From: DASTCZ01 sp035308165
Lineage (GTDB): Bacteria; Acidobacteriota; Terriglobia; Acidiferrales; UBA7541
Reading direction: 5' to 3'
Assembly: GCA_035308165.1 (NCBI GenBank)
Contig: DATGHC010000010.1
Coordinates: 62,001 to 126,000, forward strand
Length of the DNA stretch: 64,000 bases
Below the pieces are notes generated by a model that saw nothing but the letters and a program-made list of their open reading frames with translations, made no database searches and had not been told where the DNA came from. Of this stretch, positions 57,315-64,000 are shown one piece after another. The first letter of the stretch is position 1; each line of letters opens with the position of its first letter. Position numbers and translations under genes: made by a program.

Positions 57315-60300
57315 CTAGAACGAGACTTGCGCCTTGATCTGCAACAGTCGCGGTGAGCTGTCCGCTCCCAGTCCTGAGCCATACACCGAATTCGACGGCC
57401 CCACCGTTGAGGTGATCAGACCAAACGTCGAGGAGGAGTTTATGTTGGTGCCCGGAATCGAGAAATTCACATGGTTCAGCACATTGTATGCTTGCGCCCC
57501 AATGCCCAAAGTCCAATTCTCCCAGATTTTGAAGTTCTTCATGAGGGCGAAATCGGTGTCGAAGTACCCCGGACCGATGAGGACATTCCGAGGAGTATTG
57601 CCAAACATCAGTGAGGATTTTGATAGCTTGGAAAATAATCCGCTGGGGAAGCACGAAACGGCCGTCGTACCCGAATACACAGGAACATTGCAACTCGGAA
57701 TTGCCGCCCCGCTCCAGTTTGCAAACGGTGTGGCGCCTCCGTAATTGTCCGCTGTCAATGTCGAGTTGAGTGAAGTATCCGTGAAATTCAGCGGGAAGCC
57801 GGAGCGCGCGATGATGGTTCCAGAAACCTGCCAACCCTCAATCGCCCGGCTTAAGGCTCCTGACTGAGTGTGAATCAATTTCTGGATGGGGAGCGTCCAA
57901 ACGTAAGTGGCGTCCATATAATGGCGCACATCAATATCGGCCACGGAAATTGAGCTGGCCAGGGAATAAGGATTGAGGACCGTCCTCGTTTGCCCAGTCC
58001 CTTCGCCGATATCAAAGGCGTGGCTCCACATGTAGTTAGCCTGGAGCGCCCCACCTCCGAAACGATATTGGAACGAAACCGTCATGCCGTTGTAATGTGA
58101 AGTGCCGCTGGGCTGGAAGTACGTCACGGACTTGAACAAGGGATTGAGAGGGGTGGCTGGAAACCCCGCCAGACCGAACGCGTTATAACCGCCAACGCTA
58201 AGCAGTTCGTGGATCCCGTGGTTTCCGTTATAAGCCAGGTTCAAAGAAGCGTTGTGCCACAAACCCTGCTGAACCTGAATGTTCCATTCCTGGTACTGAG
58301 GCAAATTCAGATAGGGTGCAGTAGTTGTGAAATTAGGAGGCGCGAAAGTCCCACCTGCAGCCTTCACTGCCGCTTGCAGTTGAGTCAGGTTGTCCCCGGC
58401 CAGGAAGCCACTCTTGAACGCAGTGAAGTCCGTGATCGCATCGGTCTGCAGGGGATTGCCCGAGCTGGTGGTCTGCGCAGGAGAAATATAACCAAGCGAG
58501 GTAACAGCGAAGCTGGACGTATTGGGCGCGTTGTTCGCAAAGGCCGTGGCGAGGCTGAAGGCGTAGTTATCTCCAAACAATCCGATGCCACCACGCAATA
58601 CGGTCGGACGATTTCCGCCCCGGACCTGCCAAGCGAAACCCAGGCGCGGCTGCCATTCCAGAGACTGATATCCTTTGAATCCCTGGAAAAGGCCCGTCGA
58701 GATGGCTTGATTGTAAGGGGTGGAGGCTGTGTTTCCGCCGGTCAGAAATGGAGTCGAAAGGTTGGCCATACAAACGGTCCGGCAGACTGGATTTGATGCA
58801 TGGTCCACCCTCAATGCGAGGGTGACCGAGAGATTATTACGAATTCGAAGCGTATCTGTGACGTAGGCTCCCAGGCGATACATCGCGAACGGCTGGTCGG
58901 TGGATAATGGGAAACTTTGAGTGTAGGTCGTGCTGTTACCGGATGGGGTCCCTGGATCGAAACCGCCGTTGTAGAAGGCGTCCAGGTTGGCGACCGACAT
59001 GCTCCGAGTAGTGCTGAAATAGTTGCTCATGTCGTAGCGGTCAAAAACGCCGCCAAACTTGAACGAATGTCGGCCCTTCTGCCATGAAAAATCATCCGAG
59101 AATTCGGCGCTGGTGATGGCGCGACCCTGCGGGAAGCCGCTGACGCTGGACCCCAGCGAATTGAGACTTCCATCCTGGAAGGAGACAGCGTAGGGCATAG
59201 TGGCCAAGGATTGGGCGAAATTCGTCGGAGCGAAGAGCGCATGGTACCACTCGGCACCGAGCGTGACCTGGTTCAGCATATTCGAGTTGAAGGTGTGTGT
59301 TTCCACAATCTCCGAGTTCCAACTCGGCTGAGGGCTAATCACATTGAAATCCTTGGGATCAATGGTGTCAGTAGAGGTCGCCTGCACGCCGTCGTCTCTG
59401 AAGTAATGAACGAAGGCGTGATCCTTTGAGCTGATGTTGTAGTCCACACGGAAACTGTAAATGGTTTCCGGAGTGTAATTCGGCACAACGGAAGCAAAGC
59501 GTACGCTGCATGCGGGCAAAGCCGCAGCCAAAGCGGGGGTGGCAGCGGTCCCTAATCCAGTGAAAGTTCCGCATCCAGGGCCGGTAAATGAACTGCCAGC
59601 AGTGCCGGTCGGGATTCCGGCCGAGGACGCCGACGAAGCGCCCGGCGCCTTGTTCCAAAGATTGAACATGGAGGTGTAAAACGGAAGAGAGTTGGTCAAG
59701 CCCAGCGTCGTGAGATTAGTCGTTGTTGCAGTTTCAAATGCACTCGTGGGCAGATAAGTGAAATTGCTTGATGCCGGCAGAATGATGCGGACCCCTTCGG
59801 TATTGAAGTAAACGAAGAGTTTGTTCTTCAGGATTGGTCCACCCACATCGCCGGCATATTGATTGGCATTCTGGAACGATCGCGGCGTGCCTACCGAGTT
59901 GTGGAAGTAACTGTTGGCGTCAACGGCCCGGCCGCTCCAATAATATTTCAAATCGCCGTGAAATTTATTCGTGCCTGACTTTGTGACGATGGTGGTGTTC
60001 GATCCGGCGAGCGTGCCGTACTCACCCGTATATCCATTAGGCACGACGGTGGCTTCCTGAACTTCGTTCAAGCCGAGAAGCAGGTTGGATGCGCCTCCGT
60101 TCGTGGCATTGTTGTCGGGGTCAATGTCCGGCATGCCGTTCAACGAAACCATATTGGACGAAGTAGGCAGGCCAAAGAATGAAGGGAAAGTTCCTCCTCG
60201 GGCCACGACCGCGCCAGCTGCGTACCACAAAATGTCGTAGATATCGTTGCCACCGTTCGGTACTTCCTGAATCTGCTTCAGCGTCAAGTTGGTGGAATTA

Positions 60301-60707
60301 TTCCCGTTTTCCGTTTGGAAGATGGGAGCTTCCGCCGTAACCGCGACCGTTTGAGTTGTGCCCTTCAGGGTGAGTTTCATCTCCAGCGAGGAAACCTGGC
60401 CGAGGCGAACCACAGTATTTGTCGTGGCGCTTTGAAGCCCTTCGGCATCCACCGTGACGGAATAATCACCCGGTTCCAGCAACGCGAAGCGGAAGATCCC
60501 CTCGTCATTTGTTTTCATCGAGGCCGTAGCCGAGGTGCTCATGTTTTTTACCGTTACCGTTGCGCCCGCTACGCTACTCCCCTGAGGATCCTTAACCACT
60601 CCGCTGATGTCGCCTGTTGTTTGCGCTTGGGCAAACGCGCCTTGCGCGCAGAGGCCGGCCAATATAAGAGTGCAAGTAAGAACAACAAACATTCTCATTT
60701 TTCTCAT
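57315..60707 (-). CDS. TonB-dependent receptor, Oar-like, with carboxypeptidase-regulatory domain
   Basis: Outer-membrane protein of 1130 residues. Signal peptide (MFVVLTCTLILAGLCAQGAFAQ); an N-terminal carboxypeptidase-regulatory-like Ig domain (GDISGVVKDPQGSSVAGATVTVKNMSTS, YSVTVDAEGLQSATTNTVVRLGQ); a plug region (NGMPDIDPDNNATNGGASNLLLGLNEVQEATVVPNGYTGEYGTLAGSNTTIVTKSGTNKFHGDL); and a 22-strand-type barrel ending in a C-terminal F (PRLLQIKAQVSF). This domain set is the abundant Oar-like group of Acidobacteriota, which imports or exports large substrates or proteins. GAGG lies nine bases before the ATG. The ~345 nt upstream to ffh contain only a weak candidate promoter. Confidence 0.93.
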   Translation of the reverse strand: MRKMRMFVVLTCTLILAGLCAQGAFAQAQTTGDISGVVKDPQGSSVAGATVTVKNMSTSATASMKTNDEGIFRFALLEPGDYSVTVDAEGLQSATTNTVVRLGQVSSLEMKLTLKGTTQTVAVTAEAPIFQTENGNNSTNLTLKQIQEVPNGGNDIYDILWYAAGAVVARGGTFPSFFGLPTSSNMVSLNGMPDIDPDNNATNGGASNLLLGLNEVQEATVVPNGYTGEYGTLAGSNTTIVTKSGTNKFHGDLKYYWSGRAVDANSYFHNSVGTPRSFQNANQYAGDVGGPILKNKLFVYFNTEGVRIILPASSNFTYLPTSAFETATTTNLTTLGLTNSLPFYTSMFNLWNKAPGASSASSAGIPTGTAGSSFTGPGCGTFTGLGTAATPALAAALPACSVRFASVVPNYTPETIYSFRVDYNISSKDHAFVHYFRDDGVQATSTDTIDPKDFNVISPQPSWNSEIVETHTFNSNMLNQVTLGAEWYHALFAPTNFAQSLATMPYAVSFQDGSLNSLGSSVSGFPQGRAITSAEFSDDFSWQKGRHSFKFGGVFDRYDMSNYFSTTRSMSVANLDAFYNGGFDPGTPSGNSTTYTQSFPLSTDQPFAMYRLGAYVTDTLRIRNNLSVTLALRVDHASNPVCRTVCMANLSTPFLTGGNTASTPYNQAISTGLFQGFKGYQSLEWQPRLGFAWQVRGGNRPTVLRGGIGLFGDNYAFSLATAFANNAPNTSSFAVTSLGYISPAQTTSSGNPLQTDAITDFTAFKSGFLAGDNLTQLQAAVKAAGGTFAPPNFTTTAPYLNLPQYQEWNIQVQQGLWHNASLNLAYNGNHGIHELLSVGGYNAFGLAGFPATPLNPLFKSVTYFQPSGTSHYNGMTVSFQYRFGGGALQANYMWSHAFDIGEGTGQTRTVLNPYSLASSISVADIDVRHYMDATYVWTLPIQKLIHTQSGALSRAIEGWQVSGTIIARSGFPLNFTDTSLNSTLTADNYGGATPFANWSGAAIPSCNVPVYSGTTAVSCFPSGLFSKLSKSSLMFGNTPRNVLIGPGYFDTDFALMKNFKIWENWTLGIGAQAYNVLNHVNFSIPGTNINSSSTFGLITSTVGPSNSVYGSGLGADSSPRLLQIKAQVSF

Positions 60708-61053
60708 TTAAGTTGCCTCATTTCCTTGGGATTCTTGCCGAGGGTGAACCACAATCAGAGTTGAAGAATAAATTACAAAGCTTTCGTGGGGATTCGCAAC
60801 CGAGAACAAGCTTCCGCCAGTTGCGCTCGCGCTCCGGCGCAAATTCGGACACGCCGCCCTATTTTCGATCCCCATCATGCGGAACCACCTCCACGTGAGT
60901 TCCGCGTACAATCCCTTGTAGGCAGGACGTACTGACCCAGAACCTAAAAGTTTATGTCCCGCATATACGCCCGCGCGCAATTAGCTGTCAAGGAAATAAG
61001 ATTGATGCTGTTGGAGGCAAGAGTTAAATGGAGTTTAAAGAACGCGCCGGACG

Positions 61054-62400
61054 TTAAGCGCCGCCCTTAAGCTTTGCGCCCAGACCTTTCAGGCGGCCGG
61101 CGCTGGCCATCGCGCCATACTGCTTCACCATTTTGCGCATCTGCAGATATTGCTTGAGGACCTGATTGACTTCCTGCACGGAGGTGCCGCTGCCGGCGGC
61201 AATGCGTTTGCGGCGGCGGCCGTCCAGCAAATCGTGATTGTCGCGCTCCGCATTGGTCATCGAATTGATGATGGCCTCGACGCGCTTGAGGCGGCCTTCA
61301 TCCACTTTCGTGTCGCGCGGAATGTTCGCCAGCGGGCCCATTTTTGGCAGCATGTCCATAACCTGCTCGAGCGGGCCCATTTTGCGGATTTGGTGGAGCT
61401 GGTCGCGGAAATCGCCGAGCGAAAACTCACTGCGGCGCATTTTGCGCTCGAGCGCGGCGGCCTGCTTTTCGTCCACCGCTTGCTCGACACGCTCGATCAG
61501 CGAGAGCACATCGCCCATGCCCAGCACGCGCGAAACGATACGCTCCGGATAAAACGCCTCCAGCGCGTCGTACTTCTCACCCGTGCCGATAAATTTCACG
61601 GCCGCGCCGGTCACTTTGCCAATGCTCAACGCCGCGCCGCCGCGCGCATCACCGTCAAGCTTGGTGAGAATGATGCCGGTGAGCCCCAGGCGGCGATGAA
61701 ATTCACCGGCGGAGCGCACGGCGTCCTGGCCAATCATGGCGTCGGCGACGAATAATATTTCGGAGGGCTGCAGCTCGCGCTTGAGCTGCGAAAGTTCTTC
61801 CATGAGTGTGTCGTCAATGTGCAGGCGGCCCGCGGTGTCCACCAGAATCACGTCGGATGCCGAAAGTTTTGCTTCGCGGATCGCGCCCTTGGCTATCTCG
61901 AGCGGCTTGTCCGTTCCCGCTCCGGGCCAGCAGGCGACTCCAACCGCTTTGGAAACTTGCGCGAGCTGTTCGCGTGCCGCGGGCCGATAAACGTCGGTGG
62001 AAACCGTGATGGGGCGATGACCGGATTGGCCGAGCCATTTGCCGAGTTTGCCGGTGGTGGTGGTCTTGCCCGACCCTTGCAGGCCGACAATCATCCACAC
62101 GGAGGGCGGGCGCGAGGCGTAAAGCGGCTTGGCGTGCTTGCCCAGCAGCGCCAACAACTCATCGCGAACAATTTTCACTACTTGCTGATCCGGCGAAAGT
62201 TGCAGTAACACTTCGGATCCCAGCGCTTTGGCGCGAATGTGCGCCAACAATTCATCCGCGACGACGACTGCCACGTCGCCTTCGAGCAGGGCTTCGCGGA
62301 TTTGCGCGAGCGCGGCGTCCAGATGCTCCTCAGTCAGTTTTCCCTGGCCGCGGAGATTCTTGAACGCGCGCTGGAGTTTGTCGGTAAGGTTTTCAAACAT
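61054..62400 (-). CDS. ffh: signal recognition particle protein Ffh
   Basis: SRP GTPase of 448 residues that delivers nascent membrane proteins to FtsY. The N domain is followed by the G domain with GLQGSGKTTTT (106-116), DTAGRL (188-193) and TKLDGDARGGA (246-256), then the M domain with the RRKRIAAGSGTSVQEVNQVLKQYLQMRKM SRP-RNA-binding and signal-peptide-binding helices. The C-terminus is short (GLGAKLKGGA). Full length; alone on its strand. No SRP RNA gene was found in the window. Confidence 0.97.
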   Translation of the reverse strand: MFENLTDKLQRAFKNLRGQGKLTEEHLDAALAQIREALLEGDVAVVVADELLAHIRAKALGSEVLLQLSPDQQVVKIVRDELLALLGKHAKPLYASRPPSVWMIVGLQGSGKTTTTGKLGKWLGQSGHRPITVSTDVYRPAAREQLAQVSKAVGVACWPGAGTDKPLEIAKGAIREAKLSASDVILVDTAGRLHIDDTLMEELSQLKRELQPSEILFVADAMIGQDAVRSAGEFHRRLGLTGIILTKLDGDARGGAALSIGKVTGAAVKFIGTGEKYDALEAFYPERIVSRVLGMGDVLSLIERVEQAVDEKQAAALERKMRRSEFSLGDFRDQLHQIRKMGPLEQVMDMLPKMGPLANIPRDTKVDEGRLKRVEAIINSMTNAERDNHDLLDGRRRKRIAAGSGTSVQEVNQVLKQYLQMRKMVKQYGAMASAGRLKGLGAKLKGGA

Positions 62401-62510
62401 AGTGTGTCCCGCAATTCGCGCGAAAGAATGCGCGCACTTTGTTGCGGTTCCTATTGTAGCGTAGCTCCGCAGCCAGCAGGAAACATGAGGAGAGTCACGT
62501 CGCTGTCAGT

Positions 62511-63689
62511 TCAAATATAGCTGAGCCATTTCGATCGTCGCGTCGCACGCACTCGCCCATACCACTGGCAGGGGAAATACAGCGCAACGACACACAGGCC
62601 CCAAACAAGGTAGAGCAGACCGAGACTCCACACATATCCCGCCGGGACAGGTCCCGGATTCATTGGGTGATTGGCGAATAGCCAGGGATCAACATGTCCT
62701 TCACGAATCAGCGACACGACGCAGGCCGCGGCGTGGATGAGAGGAATGTGCAGCAAGTAATAAAACATGGGAACGCGGCCAAAAGTTTCGATAACGCTCG
62801 CGATTTTGCCTCGCCAATGTTCCGCGACCGCCAGAAGGATGAACATCGGCCCCAGCGTCATCAGCAGGAACAAAAGCGAGGCCGGATACTTGGTGGTGTT
62901 TAGAAACCCGAGCAAGGTATGAGCTTTGCCCCAGGGGCGTGGATCACCATAAACATTCAGGGTGCGAAGGGCGATGAAAAGAAATACGAGGGCCAGGCCG
63001 ATTTTGAGAGAGATCGCGCGGCGGTTGTCTGGTGGCATTTCCATCACCAGGCCAAACGCGTACCCGGCCATCATCACTCCGATCCACGGCACGATGACAT
63101 AAAGAATGAACAACGGCGGACCCGAACCGCCCAGCTGAAACCCTCCGTCAAAATAGAGCAGGCTCCAGAGCCAGTTTGGCCCATTCTCACCGAAGTAGCG
63201 TTCCAGTTGGCCTTGGAAAACACTGGTGAGGTTGTGCAGCGCAATGATGGCCACGCCAATCGCTCCGATTAGCTTTACCGGAAGATAGATCAAGCCGGCC
63301 ATGAGCATCATGCAGATGCCGATCATCCAAATGATTCCGGCCAGCAGATAATGAGCGAAATCAAAATTAAAGGTCCAGCAGATGCGGATGAAGGTGAGCT
63401 CAAGGAGCACAAGCCACGCTCCCCGTGTGAACAGGAACTTTGAAAGCCCCGCTCGATTGGCGAGCTTGCGTCCGTGCAAGTAGGCCGCGGTCCCCGCAAG
63501 AAAAACAAATGCCGGCGCGACGAAGTGCGTAATCCAGCGGGTGAAGAAAATTCCCCAGGTCGGGCCGCCCGCGGGAAGGCCCGAGTAAACTCGGACGTGA
63601 TCAATGGCCATGAGGATCATCACCACTCCGCGCACAATGTCCATGGAGGCGATGCGCGAGGTGGAAGTCGGCGTCAAGTTTGTTTTCAT
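62511..63689 (-). CDS. DUF1624 membrane protein (heparan-alpha-glucosaminide N-acetyltransferase-like)
   Basis: Integral membrane protein of 392 residues with about ten helices. The start of the fold (RIASMDIVRGVVMILMAIDHVRVYSG, with the HVR motif) and THFVAPAFVFLAGTAAYLHGR are the signature of the acyltransferase-3-like heparan-alpha-glucosaminide N-acetyltransferase catalytic domain family. GRVPMFYYLLHIPLIHAAA carries the late conserved His residues. The bacterial substrate is unknown; transfer of acyl groups to envelope sugars is the likely theme. It is separated by 24 nt from the protein downstream in the window's end. Confidence 0.88.
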   Translation of the reverse strand: MKTNLTPTSTSRIASMDIVRGVVMILMAIDHVRVYSGLPAGGPTWGIFFTRWITHFVAPAFVFLAGTAAYLHGRKLANRAGLSKFLFTRGAWLVLLELTFIRICWTFNFDFAHYLLAGIIWMIGICMMLMAGLIYLPVKLIGAIGVAIIALHNLTSVFQGQLERYFGENGPNWLWSLLYFDGGFQLGGSGPPLFILYVIVPWIGVMMAGYAFGLVMEMPPDNRRAISLKIGLALVFLFIALRTLNVYGDPRPWGKAHTLLGFLNTTKYPASLLFLLMTLGPMFILLAVAEHWRGKIASVIETFGRVPMFYYLLHIPLIHAAACVVSLIREGHVDPWLFANHPMNPGPVPAGYVWSLGLLYLVWGLCVVALYFPCQWYGRVRATRRSKWLSYI

Positions 63690-63713
63690 CGGATCATGAA
63701 TTGCTTGGATGAA

Positions 63714-64000
63714 TTAACGTCCCAAACGGCCCAGTCTTCCTTCTATGGGACGCCCGGCAGAGTCAAATGTTACGCGAAATGAGAAGGCTGGGCTGCGGCG
63801 AAGATTCCGCAGCATGAAGCGCAAGTCTGAGATTTCCAGCACGCTATTTCCATCGCCGGGGCGCACGCGGTAAATCGGGAAACGCGCGAACCAGAGATAG
63901 GTTTGCGTTTCCGGGAGCTGCCGCGCGGCCTCCACGAGATTTTCCGGCGCGTTGTCGGGATAGAAATCGTAATCCACGGTGTCCGTCGACAGAAGATCCT
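63714..64000 (-). CDS. C-terminal part of a metal-dependent hydrolase-like membrane protein (partial)
   Basis: Only the last ~95 residues are in the window; the frame continues past base 64000 (DLLSTDTVDYDFYPDNAPENL and on). The tail TQTYLWFARFPIYRVRPGDGNSVLEISDLRFMLRNLRRSPAFSFRVTFDSAGRPIEG matches the end of membrane-bound metal-dependent hydrolases of the YbcI/DUF457 group, which have a helical membrane part and a small C-terminal beta domain. The identity is tentative because the N-terminus is missing. It ends 24 nt before the DUF1624 gene start codon region on the same strand. Confidence 0.6.
   Translation of the reverse strand, partial: DLLSTDTVDYDFYPDNAPENLVEAARQLPETQTYLWFARFPIYRVRPGDGNSVLEISDLRFMLRNLRRSPAFSFRVTFDSAGRPIEGRLGRLGR

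Noticed and set aside
1..64000. CRISPR array or prophage
   Set aside because: No regularly spaced direct repeats and no integrase, capsid, terminase or transposase genes were seen in any frame.

Overview
The window looks like a chromosomal segment of an Acidobacteriota (Terriglobia/Acidoferrales-like) bacterium. The reasons are lineage-typical gene families: four large duplicated orphan ABC permeases (the ADOP family), two of the small PadR regulators that accompany them, a large Oar-like TonB-dependent receptor with an N-terminal carboxypeptidase-regulatory domain, and short interspersed intergenic repeats. The DNA is GC-rich and coding-dense. I see no phage, transposase, CRISPR array, tRNA or rRNA.

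Layout. 1-655: non-coding, with a folded RNA candidate ending in a clear intrinsic terminator. 656-3404: secreted START-like protein, SDR oxidoreductase, orphan type IV pilin. 3631-12307: padR followed by three tandem ADOP permeases. 12435-13860 (minus): infC-rpmI-rplT, with infC starting at an ATC codon. 14077-17080: hypothetical protein, MFS transporter, amidohydrolase. 17159-20093 (minus): thrS, DUF4242 protein, HhH DNA glycosylase. 20266-25299: small membrane protein, secreted protein, a pair of MacB-like permeases without ATPase, membrane-anchored phosphatase. 25808-28630: B12-dependent ribonucleotide reductase with a strong promoter and a roughly 350-nt structured leader. 28986-37433: glmM, AI-2E family permease, membrane-methyltransferase fusion, cytochrome c, thiE, small membrane protein, large TPR protein. 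37740-38836: marR-yceI cassette, bracketed by a duplicated 3' end of rnhB. 38851-42674: rnhB and a second padR-ADOP module. 42726-44960: DUF4139 protein. 45154-48461: rplS (minus), facing away from rpsP-khpA-rimM-trmD (plus). 48580-51928 (minus): rpmH-rnpA-yidD-yidC-khpB. 52087-53582: PLP enzyme and VOC protein. 53694-60707 (minus): TonB receptor, esterase-like protein, secreted TPR protein. 61054-64000 (minus): ffh, DUF1624 acyltransferase-like protein, and the C-terminus of another protein cut by the window end.

How the genes work together. Three housekeeping blocks support translation and protein targeting: IF3/L35/L20/ThrRS; S16/KhpA/RimM/TrmD with L19; and L34/RnpA/YidD/YidC/KhpB with Ffh. 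The accessory content is dominated by PadR-controlled permeases whose substrate is unknown. The observations most worth checking are: the marR-yceI cassette flanked by two diverged copies of the rnhB gene end whose differences are almost all synonymous; the marR promoter, whose operator fills the -35/-10 spacer and which should give a leaderless mRNA; the nrdJ leader; a roughly 48-residue insertion in TrmD; and an rnpA gene with no canonical start codon in frame. All functional statements rest on reading the sequence and on family knowledge; no database search was run.
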